The notes under the pieces were generated by a model that ran no database searches, was not told the origin of the DNA, and saw only the letters and a list, made by a program, of their open reading frames with translations. The position numbers and the translations under genes are program-made. From the NCBI GenBank assembly GCA_018266455.1, contig JAFEAJ010000022.1, positions 124,001 through 188,000 of the forward strand: a stretch of DNA of 64,000 bases, read 5' to 3'. Shown piece by piece: positions 45,792-53,556 of this stretch (the first letter of the stretch is position 1; each line of letters begins with the position of its first letter). The stretch comes from Bacteroidota bacterium. Its GTDB lineage: Bacteria > Bacteroidota > Bacteroidia > Chitinophagales > Chitinophagaceae.

Positions 45792-46700
45792 TTATATTAT
45801 TTCATGGCGATAAGGTGACGAGTCCTGTGCTCCCAACCGGGTAACAGATAGAGCTGCTGCTTTACAGGAAAATCTTGTTGCTTCTTCTAATTCCATTCCC
45901 TCTGATAATGCCACAGCAAGCGCCCCGTTAAAAACATCTCCCGCAGCAGTGCTGTCCACTGCCTGAACTTCAGGGGCACTGACCAAGCCATTTTTTTCAT
46001 CCCCGGAAAAAAATGCCCCCTTAGCGCCCATTGTTATTATCACCGTTCCCACTCCTTTGCGATGCAAAACTAAAGATGCCTGTTCTGCTGATTTCTTATC
46101 AGTTATTTTTATACCGGTCAGCATTTCCGCTTCTTTCTGATTGGGTGTAATGATAGAGATTTTTTTAAGCAGCTCATTAGATAATGTATTTGCCGGAGCA
46201 GGGTTTAATATGATGGTTTTATTTTTACTTGCCCCAAGGTTCACCACGTATGCAACTGTATCAATAGGTATTTCTAATTGTACCAGCATGATTGATGCTT
46301 TTTCAACTGCCTGTGTTGCTTTTTGAATATCCAAATGGCTCAGGTACTCATTGGCGCCTGGAGCTACAACTATGCAATTCTCACCCGACTCATTTACCGT
46401 TATCAGCGCCACTCCCGAATGATTAGTTGAATCGGCAATGATATGAGAAGTATCAATTGCTTCTTTCTTAAATAAATCAATTGCCTGCCTGCCAAAAAAA
46501 TCGTCACCGGTTTTTGCAATGAAGGTAACATTGCCTCCCAGTCTTGCCGCAGCAACTGCCTGGTTAGCGCCTTTGCCGCCTGCATTCATAAAAAATTTGC
46601 CGCCAAGAATGGTTTCACCGGGGGCAGGCAACGCCGAAGTTTTTATTACCATGTCGGTATTGGAACTTCCTACTACAAGAATTTTTTTTCCCCTCATCAA
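45792..46700 (-). CDS. rbsK: Ribokinase
   Basis: This 302-residue PfkB-family kinase has the ribokinase N-terminus VVGSSNTDMVIKT and sugar site GGKGANQAVAAARLGG (about 41-56). The catalytic motif STAAGDVFNGALAVAL has its aspartate at about 255. It converts ribose to ribose-5-phosphate. It lies upstream of the ADP-ribosylglycohydrolase gene (32-base gap), with a sugar-transporter remnant of the ribose-uptake type downstream, which supports a ribose or nucleoside route. The frame is intact. Confidence 0.93.
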   Translation of the reverse strand: MMRGKKILVVGSSNTDMVIKTSALPAPGETILGGKFFMNAGGKGANQAVAAARLGGNVTFIAKTGDDFFGRQAIDLFKKEAIDTSHIIADSTNHSGVALITVNESGENCIVVAPGANEYLSHLDIQKATQAVEKASIMLVQLEIPIDTVAYVVNLGASKNKTIILNPAPANTLSNELLKKISIITPNQKEAEMLTGIKITDKKSAEQASLVLHRKGVGTVIITMGAKGAFFSGDEKNGLVSAPEVQAVDSTAAGDVFNGALAVALSEGMELEEATRFSCKAAALSVTRLGAQDSSPYRHEII

Positions 46701-46776
46701 TGTTTTTCAAATGCAATAAATATAGCCAATAATGCAATGCGGTATTTGACCAGCCATACCAAAACACCAGGTTGGC

Positions 46777-47004
46777 CTAAATACTAGGTAGTGTATTAAA
46801 AGGAAACCTGGCGCGGCCTCTGCATAATTCATCAACCTGCCATTCTTCCAGCATCTTTATTCCGGACAGGTAGCCGTTCTCGCGAAAGAACCCAACCTGC
46901 TCATCGGTCAGTTTATATCGATCCCATTCTGCCTGGCTTTTAGGTGTTTTAAAAAAATCAGAGAGCAAATAATGGTAGCTTGACAGGTCTTTTACGCTAT
47001 TCAT
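46777..47004 (-). pseudogene. Truncated phytanoyl-CoA dioxygenase (PhyH)-like gene
   Basis: From 47004 the frame gives 75 residues: SSYHYLLSDFFKTPKSQAEW, then YKLTDEQVGFFRENGYLSG and MLEEWQVDELCRGRA. YKLTDEQVGFFRENGYL is the typical start of PhyH-family Fe(II)/2-oxoglutarate oxygenases, which are about 250-300 residues long. The catalytic HxD...H part is missing because the frame ends after a short unrelated tail. Confidence 0.8.
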
Positions 47005-47158
47005 AAATATTACTTTTATTGACTTGAGCGGATAAAACAACGAAGGCATTCTTCATGTAAATAAAATTCGTTGAAAAGAAAGCGTTGTTGAATGATGGCT
47101 GTTGGCTTTTTAAAATTATTTTAAGATTGTGTTTTAAAGATAAAGATCTTCCGGCACG

Positions 47159-47190
47159 AAAAAAAAGAGCTGCCTTAGTTTTGACAGCTC
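47159..47190 (-). terminator. Intrinsic terminator behind the SusD remnant
   Basis: On the minus strand GAGCTGTC and GGCAGCTC (47190-47167) pair with an 8-base loop and are followed by eight T (47166-47159). It ends the transcript of the former susD gene, whose remnant lies 118 bases upstream. Confidence 0.85.
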
Positions 47191-47307
47191 CCGGGGATAG
47201 ACAATACATACTACATTATGTATATTGTTCACGCTCGCTAATTCTCCTTTAAGGCAAATAATCTTTTCAAAAATTCAATCCTTCTTACTATAGGCATTGT
47301 TCATGCG

Positions 47308-47650
47308 CTACCAGGTTTCCGGCGGGAGCATCCACTGTAGAGGATGGCTGAAAGGAAGGTTGGGCTTAACATCCCATCATACATGGGAAGTCAGTTTATC
47401 TCCTCCTTGCAATTTTGTTGCAGCAGCTGTTACATTTGCTTCCTTCAAGAGGTATTCAACCGGAGAATATGTCAGCCTCCTAGGCATAATACCACCGGTA
47501 AGTGTAGGCGCTGAACCAACCCAGTTAAGAGGATATCCTGTTCTCCTATACTCATACTCTGCCCATGCTTCATCTACCTGAAACATAATTGCCAGGTATT
47601 TCTGGTCAACAATCTGCTTTAATTGGGCCTCCGGATTACCGGTAATGTGC
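47308..47650 (-). pseudogene. C-terminal fragment of a SusD/RagB-family lipoprotein with internal stop
   Basis: The minus strand encodes ITGNPEAQLKQIVDQKYL, then AEYEYRRTGYPLNWVGSAP and GGIMPRRLTY, the C-terminal blocks of SusD-type glycan-binding proteins. A TGA interrupts the frame where the family has a tryptophan (TSHV-stop-WDVKPNLPF), and the sequence continues to HPLQWMLPPETW and a TAG at 47308. About three quarters of the gene and its SusC partner are absent. Confidence 0.88.
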
Positions 47651-47665
47651 CGATGGGCAGGTAAA

Positions 47666-48368
47666 CATAAACAACTAAGTGAAAGCCTTGGGGTAACAGG
47701 TATTACTATAAGAAATGACCTTGAACAATTAGAAAAGAAAAATATTTTGATCAGGGCAAGGGGCGGTGAAATAAAAATTACTCCCGCCCATTCAAACGAG
47801 GGTTACCCGCTTTCTGACAAACAGAAAAAAAATTCACTGAAAAAACAGCAATCTGGCGAAAGGGAATCGAGCTGATCAGGAATGACAATACAATTATCCT
47901 CGATTCGGGATCCACTACCCATCAGTTAGCCAAAAACTTGAAAGATTTCCAATATCTTACGATAATCACCAATGCTTTAAATATCGCAACGCTGCTGGCA
48001 GATTATAAAAACATCAATGTCATAGTGCCAGGAGAAATTTTAAAGAAAAATTCATTTTCATTAGTGGGATTCCCGCTGAAAAGGTTTTCAGGGACTATTT
48101 CTGCGATAAGCTATTTCTTGGCGTGGACGGCTTCCACCTTGATTTCGGCATTTCTACACCCAGTCCCGAAGAAGCACACCTGAACCAGATCATGATTGAA
48201 ATCTCAAAAGAAGTAATCGTTTTGGCTGGTTCAAGCAAATTTGAAAGAAGTGGGTTTGCGTTCATTGCCCCCATCAATAAAATAAACACCGTAGTTACTG
48301 ATAAGGGGATTACCCAGGAACAAAAAACAAAGCTTGAAGATATGGGAGTAAGGGTGTTAATTGCCTGA
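47666..48368 (+). pseudogene. DeoR/GlpR-family regulator, N-truncated and frameshifted
   Basis: Three consecutive frames together spell a DeoR regulator. The first holds KQLSESLGVTGITIRNDLEQL (helix-turn-helix, start missing), followed by NILIRARGG. After a frameshift near 47860, GIELIRNDNTIILDSGSTT and ITNALNIATLLADYKNINVIVPGE follow. After a second shift near 48072, AEKVFRDYFCDKLFLGVDG, then VIVLAGSSKFERSGFAFIAP to the normal C-terminus. It probably once controlled the neighbouring sugar genes. Confidence 0.88.
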
Positions 48369-48483
48369 TCTTTATCTGTCGAATTTAGAACTCCATACTT
48401 CAGTATAAGAAAATTTATTTCCTATTGCCTTAACGGATCAAAAGGTTTAAAGCTTGAATCCTTACGGGGTCCACCCGAAAATA

Positions 48484-48521
48484 AAATGGGGCTTTTAAAA
48501 TTAGTTTTTAAAACCCCATTT
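48484..48521. terminator. Long bidirectional terminator hairpin
   Basis: AAATGGGG-C-TTTTAAAA (48484-48500) pairs with TTTTAAAACCCCATTT (48506-48521), giving 16 pairs with one bulged C and a 5-base loop. T-rich tracts flank it on both strands. It separates the DeoR pseudogene from amtB, which converge here. Confidence 0.75.
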
Positions 48522-48569
48522 ATGATTTTGTTCCCTTAGCAAAAAAGGAGATAAGACATACAGCTTTCC

Positions 48570-49955
48570 CTATCCTGCAACCAATTCTTCTCTCAATCCT
48601 TCCGGTGTCGCCACCAACAATGTTCCCTGTACATATTTTTCCGCGTGCTGGCTCGCATCTAAACCTTCCTCCTCTTCTTTTGAAGTAACCCGCAGAGGAA
48701 GAACAGCGTTAACAAGCCTTAATATGCCATAAGAAACTCCAAAGCTATATGCCACCACAATGCCCAATGCCTTTAACTGGATGATAAAAAAAGAAAAATT
48801 TCCATAAAACCAACCATCATTACCACCGGCATTTACAGCTTTTGTGGCGAAAATACCTGTCATTACCATTCCTATCATACCACCAATCCCATGGCACGGA
48901 AAAACATCCAGCGCATCATCAAGTGCTGATTTTGCTTTAATATATACAGCAATATTTGAAATGACAGCAGCCACAACGCCAATAAAAATACTTTGGGGGA
49001 TGGCTACAAAACCCGCTGCCGGAGTGATTGCAACGAGGCCTACCACAGCTCCGATACAGAATCCCATCACCGAAGGCTTTTTGCCTTTCATAACATCAAA
49101 TGAAAGCCATGAAAGCCCCGCGGCGGCGGCGGCTGTGTTCGTAGTGGCAAATGCAGATACGGCAAGGCTGCTGGCAGCTCCGGCTGAGCCCGCATTAAAG
49201 CCGAACCAGCCAAACCATAACAGTCCTGTGCCAATCAAAACATAAGGCACGTTTGCAGGTGGAATTTCTTTTTGCTCGATATGTACTTTTCTGCGCTTTA
49301 GCACCATTGCCCCAGCAAGTGCAGCGCAGCCTGCAGAAATATGAACGACAGTGCCGCCTGCAAAATCCAACGCTCCCATTTTAGCCAGGAACCCATCGGG
49401 ATGCCAGCTCCAGTGAGCAAGTGGCGCATAGACAAACAAACTAAACAATGCAACGAACAAGAGGAAAGAGGTGAACCGGATCCTTTCTGCCACCGCCCCC
49501 ACAACCAGTCCGGGCGTAATGATCGCAAACATCAACTGAAAAAAAGCAAATAAAGTCAATGGTATGGTAGGCGCCCCTGGCCAGGGCTTTCCGGAATTGA
49601 CACCTTTAAAGAACAAGTGCGTAAATGGGTTCCCGATCACCCCATGAATGCTCGCGCCAAAACAAAGGCTATAACCAACCACAACCCACAATACACTCAC
49701 CACCCCTGCTGCGATCAGGCTTTTGATCATTGTAGAAATCACGTTTTTACGGTGCACCATACCTCCATAAAAAAAAGCCAAACCAGGGGTCATAATAAAT
49801 ACAAGAGCGGTAGCCACAATCATCCAGGCCACATCTGCACCATTATATTTCCCATCATCAAAATTTTGAAACGTGGGTATGAATACGGAAACAAGAGCTA
49901 TGACCAATAGAATAAGAAAAGGGGCAGCAGTTTTGAAATTAATAGGCTTCATCAT
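48570..49955 (-). CDS. amtB: Ammonium transporter (Amt/MEP/Rh family)
   Basis: The 461-residue protein has 11-12 membrane helices and the Amt motif DFAGGTVVHISAGCAALAGAMVL, with the first pore histidine. The second pore histidine is in FPCHGIGGMIGMV. The hydrophobic N-terminal helix (AAPFLILLVIALVSVFIP) may be a cleaved signal or an extra helix. The C-terminal tail (DASQHAEKYVQGTLLV) carries residues resembling the PII-binding region. No glnK gene is adjacent, which is less common. A long AT-rich upstream region probably holds nitrogen-regulated control sites. Confidence 0.93.
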   Translation of the reverse strand: MMKPINFKTAAPFLILLVIALVSVFIPTFQNFDDGKYNGADVAWMIVATALVFIMTPGLAFFYGGMVHRKNVISTMIKSLIAAGVVSVLWVVVGYSLCFGASIHGVIGNPFTHLFFKGVNSGKPWPGAPTIPLTLFAFFQLMFAIITPGLVVGAVAERIRFTSFLLFVALFSLFVYAPLAHWSWHPDGFLAKMGALDFAGGTVVHISAGCAALAGAMVLKRRKVHIEQKEIPPANVPYVLIGTGLLWFGWFGFNAGSAGAASSLAVSAFATTNTAAAAAGLSWLSFDVMKGKKPSVMGFCIGAVVGLVAITPAAGFVAIPQSIFIGVVAAVISNIAVYIKAKSALDDALDVFPCHGIGGMIGMVMTGIFATKAVNAGGNDGWFYGNFSFFIIQLKALGIVVAYSFGVSYGILRLVNAVLPLRVTSKEEEEGLDASQHAEKYVQGTLLVATPEGLREELVAG

Positions 49956-50259
49956 TTTGTTTATTAGATTAATAATTTTAATAATTTAATTAATTAACAA
50001 ACAAATTACGCCAAAAAAAATAAACAAAATTTAAAAATATAACATATTATTAATTATAATTTGTTATTGTGAAATACAACCAACTGATAACCATGCACTT
50101 TCGATTATCATAAAGCCAGCTGCTTATAAACTGTTTCAATTTTCTATCACAATTTCCTTTATCGTGCAAAATTTAAGAAGAACGCTGCTTATGAGCCAAG
50201 AATGCAGGCGTATAAAAAGCAAAAAGGGTTTTCTTGTAAAAGGGGGCTTATCATCCTGC
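49956..50259. other. Very AT-rich amtB upstream region
   Basis: About 300 bases without a gene. On the minus strand TTTTG (50029-50025) and TAATTTGT (50008-50001) with 16 bases between them make a weak Bacteroidota promoter candidate, 46 bases before the amtB start. Stretches of TTAATTAATTAA are present but not obviously functional. Confidence 0.35.
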
Positions 50260-50634
50260 CTATTGTTGTTTTCCCATGCCACCGCCATCAACAGGCTTTT
50301 TGCAACATTTTGGGAGATTTTGGTAGGCATCCTTATCTGCAGCAACGTCATCAGCATCATATCCGCAATTTGCAATAGCGGTCTTAATATTTTCATAGTT
50401 TGTGCGGTCAACAAGATAGGTCACTTTCGTAGTTTTCTTTTTATAATCCACAACAACCTTTGTCACCCCATCTTCACGTTTCAAATAGTTTTCTATTTTT
50501 TCTTTGCACTGTTCGCATTGAACGGTCGGTGTTTTAATGGTAGCGATTTCATAAGCTCCCTTTTTTACCACCTGGGAAAATGAGGCTGTTGAAAGAAAAG
50601 TCGCAAAGGCTATCAAGAACTGTATTCTTTTCAT
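50260..50634 (-). CDS. Exported heavy-metal-associated (HMA) domain protein
   Basis: The 124-residue protein has a signal peptide (MKRIQFLIAFATFLSTASFSQ) and an HMA fold. The usual metal site CxxC appears as TVQCEQCKEKIENYL (about 38-52), followed by VDYKKKTTKVTYL and IANCGYDADDV. The C-terminal KCCKKPVDGGGMGKQQ adds two more cysteines. It is likely a periplasmic copper or other soft-metal carrier, but no metal-transport gene is adjacent. It is followed upstream by pyrE on the same strand (23-base gap). Confidence 0.85.
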   Translation of the reverse strand: MKRIQFLIAFATFLSTASFSQVVKKGAYEIATIKTPTVQCEQCKEKIENYLKREDGVTKVVVDYKKKTTKVTYLVDRTNYENIKTAIANCGYDADDVAADKDAYQNLPKCCKKPVDGGGMGKQQ

Positions 50635-50657
50635 GGTTCACATTTTAGCTTTTAAAA

Positions 50658-51293
50658 TTACATAACTCCTTTCCAATTTGCAGGGTCTGTCCGCCAGTTT
50701 AACAAAACGGATTCCTGTTCCGCCGAAACAATTTTCTTTTCAATGGCCAGGCTGATCAATGCCTGGTAATTCGTCAGAGAATGGTACGGTACTTTTGAGC
50801 GCTCAAATGCTTTTTTGGCAACATCAAAATCATAATTAAAAATAGAAACCATACCGGCAACATCAAGACGAGCCGCTTTTAATACTTCTACTACCTGTAA
50901 ACTGCTTTTGCCAGTTGATATCAGGTCTTCTACAACTACTACTTTTTGATGTGCTTGATAATAGCCTTCTATCTGGTTTCCCAACCCATGTTCTTTGGGC
51001 TTTGGGCGAACATAAATATAAGGAAGCTTAAGCTGATCGGCAACCATAGCGCCCCAGGCAATTCCAGCAGTAGCAACACCTGCCAACAGGCCAGTATCTG
51101 GAAATCTTTCAAAAATCAAGTTGCACATTTCTGATTTTATAAAATCGCGAATGAAAGGGAAAGAAAGCGCTTTCCTGTTATCGCAATAAATCGGGCTCTT
51201 CCATCCCGATGCCCATGTGAAAGGCTGCTCAGGGCTAAGCCTTATTGCAGTTGCCTGCAAAAGTTTTTCCGCTACTGCTTTTTCATTGGTCAT
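50658..51293 (-). CDS. pyrE: Orotate phosphoribosyltransferase
   Basis: The 211-residue enzyme joins orotate and PRPP to form OMP in pyrimidine synthesis. The PRPP-binding motif is VVVVEDLISTGKSSLQV (about 118-134). The catalytic loop KPKEHGLGNQIEG (about 97-109) has the conserved lysine and histidine, and the N-terminal WASGWKSPIYCDNR is typical. The length is normal. No other pyrimidine gene is adjacent. Confidence 0.96.
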   Translation of the reverse strand: MTNEKAVAEKLLQATAIRLSPEQPFTWASGWKSPIYCDNRKALSFPFIRDFIKSEMCNLIFERFPDTGLLAGVATAGIAWGAMVADQLKLPYIYVRPKPKEHGLGNQIEGYYQAHQKVVVVEDLISTGKSSLQVVEVLKAARLDVAGMVSIFNYDFDVAKKAFERSKVPYHSLTNYQALISLAIEKKIVSAEQESVLLNWRTDPANWKGVM

Positions 51294-51648
51294 TCTGCGA
51301 ATTTAAGGAATATGAATGAAGCTAAAATACAAGAGCATGAAAGATATGGGAGTTGTTTTGGCATCGCATCTTTATTATCAAATCCGGTAACCGCTTAACT
51401 CGAAAGATAAACTCAACCTTGCTTTCACTTCATTATCAATTTAGCAGTGGATGCAAAAAAAGAGAGTCCCTAAAAAGCCTGATTTAAGGTACCCGTTACA
51501 GTTAATAAGATGAATTAGGCCTTATGCACGGCTTGAGAAACATAATACATACATAAAAATGTGGAAAAAAATATTTGTTAAGAAGAGGTGTTTTGAGATA
51601 ACCGGCATTTTATTGGATTAAAAACACCCTGAGCGCAAACCACAAACG
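51294..51648. other. Intergenic region with inverted repeat
   Basis: About 350 bases lie between divergent pyrE and the 87-residue gene. GGTGTTTT (51587-51594) and AAAACACC (51621-51628) are perfect reverse complements 26 bases apart, 20 bases before the next start codon. Otherwise I see nothing. Confidence 0.35.
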
Positions 51649-51912
51649 ATGAAGATTTCATTTCAGAAACAGGTGCAATTTACAAAGTATATCAAAACCA
51701 CTCTGGGCTTAAAAGAATTCAACTTCCTGAAGATAAAAGGCTTTGATGCGCCATCATATCATATTGATGTAAGCGATGAGCGGGGCAAGCGCCATGAATT
51801 TTTGATGGTCGGTGATGATAATGGATGGACAATGCAAGGCAAAGACCTTCCATTATGGGCAACAGGAGCTGAGCATGCCATCATCGATGCCATAAAAGAA
51901 GAGGAAAACTAA
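51649..51912 (+). CDS. Small conserved-looking protein of unknown function
   Basis: The 87-residue protein has no signal peptide or membrane segment. It contains IKTTLGLKEFNFLKIKGFD, SYHIDVSDERGKRHEF and GWTMQGKDLPLWATGAEHAI, with a balanced charged composition typical of a real cytoplasmic protein. I do not recognise the family. It is isolated, with about 350 and 460 bases of non-coding DNA on its two sides. The intact frame and codon use similar to its neighbours support it as a gene. Confidence 0.65.
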   Translation: MKISFQKQVQFTKYIKTTLGLKEFNFLKIKGFDAPSYHIDVSDERGKRHEFLMVGDDNGWTMQGKDLPLWATGAEHAIIDAIKEEEN

Positions 51913-52374
51913 TTTAAACAAACTTCCATTGTAATGGATAGGTAAGGTCTGGGCAATTCCCAATAAAAATTTGAAAAGCTTACCGACATCCCGCAACCCC
52001 TTTTCAGAATGGTGCTTCTAAAATACAAAATCCCTTTAATGCTCGCCAGTAATTTTATGTAATGCCTGTGCTAGCGTTATACTTTGCCGCATAGTGCTTC
52101 CTAAGTGCGCCTGTGCAATATTGATGCAAGCAAAGAATAAATCTTTCCATTTAAATAGCGCCTTTGGCTAACCATAATGCAAGCTTATTACTGACATTTT
52201 TGTATAAATGGTTGTTATGTTTTGAAATGTTTTTGTTGTTTGTGAAAATAAGAAATGGCCAGTTTTAATATCAATGTAAATTGCGCGGGATAGCAGTTCC
52301 CATCAAGGTTATTCACTTAAAGTAACGGCAATGCCACAAAATCCATGATGGTTCAATCGATTTAAGCAGCATGT
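51913..52374. other. Intergenic region without a recognised gene
   Basis: About 460 bases between converging genes. No ORF with plausible composition, no tRNA and no strong hairpin were found. Confidence 0.45.
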
Positions 52375-53439
52375 TCAGTTCAACAGGTTTTCCAGCTTTT
52401 GCTTGTCAAGGATCGTAATGATGCCTTCCCTGATGTCGATGAGCTTTTCATCTTTGAAATCGCTCAACGTACGTATGAACGATTCCTTGGCAACCCCTGC
52501 AATATTTGCCAGGCTCTCCCGGTTAACCTCTATCGTTATTTTTTCCGATGTAAGATTACCATATTTATTAAACACCTGTACCAGCGCCTCAGCCACTCTT
52601 TTTCTCAGCGAGTGATAAGCCATGCCCAGCAATTGAGATTCCTTCTCGCTTACATTTCGTGCCAACATTTTTATAAACTTCCTGCTCATGGCATGGTTTT
52701 CATCCATCAGCATTTCAAAATCGTCTTTAGGTATAACGGCAAGCTCAGTATCTCCCATTGCTTCTGCAGTTTCTTTATAATTTGCGTTTTCAAGCAAAGC
52801 AACATGCCCTAAAAAATCCCCCTCCTTATATAATCCCATCACCAGGTCCTTTCCTTCTTCATTTGTTTTGTACGTTTTCACTTTGCCCTTTAACACATGG
52901 AACAAATAAACCGGGCGGTTTCCTTCAGCAAAAATCACTTGTTTTCTTTTGTATTTATTAATATTCCTGCCGCCTACAAATTCCTTTAGCTGCCTCTCAA
53001 TATCTCGCTCACCGAAATGTTCCAGGCTGTTTTTTTGAGCGCTTTTGATTTCCTCTTTTACCAATGCTGCCTTTTTTAACCTGCTTTCCACGGCATTAAG
53101 CAGCTCAATGCTATCGAATGGTTTGGTAATATAATCATCGGCGCCCATTTCCATACCTTTTCTGAAATCTGTTTTATCCGACTTTGAAGTAAGAAAAATA
53201 AAAGGAATGCTTTGAACAGATTTATTTTTTTGCAGCATGTACAGCACGCCATAGCCATCAAGCACCGGCATCATAATATCGCAGATAATCAAGTCTGGCT
53301 TTTCACGCAAAGCAATTTCAACTCCTTCTTTGCCATTGGCTGCAGAAAATGTTTTGTAGTTGGCAAGGCTTAACATTTCAGTAATGTTGTCGCGTATCAT
53401 GTCATTATCATCAATCACTAAAATTTTTTTCATACCCAA
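52375..53439 (-). CDS. Response regulator with REC, cyclic-nucleotide-binding-like and Crp-type HTH domains
   Basis: The 354-residue protein has a receiver domain (1-125) with phospho-acceptor Asp54 (LIICDIMMPVLDGYG) and the switch residues TSKSD. A cNMP-binding-like domain (about 150-270) follows, containing FAEGNRPVYLFHVLKGKVKTYK and LYKEGDFLGHVALLENANYKET. A Crp-type helix-turn-helix (about 280-345) has NRESLANIAGVAKESFIRTLSDF. It appears to be a DNA-binding regulator under both phosphorylation and ligand control. The PAS kinase gene lies 117 bases upstream on the same strand and is the probable partner. Confidence 0.92.
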   Translation of the reverse strand: MGMKKILVIDDNDMIRDNITEMLSLANYKTFSAANGKEGVEIALREKPDLIICDIMMPVLDGYGVLYMLQKNKSVQSIPFIFLTSKSDKTDFRKGMEMGADDYITKPFDSIELLNAVESRLKKAALVKEEIKSAQKNSLEHFGERDIERQLKEFVGGRNINKYKRKQVIFAEGNRPVYLFHVLKGKVKTYKTNEEGKDLVMGLYKEGDFLGHVALLENANYKETAEAMGDTELAVIPKDDFEMLMDENHAMSRKFIKMLARNVSEKESQLLGMAYHSLRKRVAEALVQVFNKYGNLTSEKITIEVNRESLANIAGVAKESFIRTLSDFKDEKLIDIREGIITILDKQKLENLLN

Positions 53440-53556
53440 TTTTTTCTCAGGTGCATTGCTTATTGCCCACAGAATTTTTTATGAATTTGATGCTTTTTTC
53501 TTATCATAATGCTGACAGGCATCAGGAAGGCAAATGAAAAAAGTCAACTACGGCAC

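Noticed and set aside
50136..50583. Long frames on both strands around the HMA gene
   Set aside because: They overlap the clear HMA-domain gene on the antisense or shifted frame and have no domain of their own.
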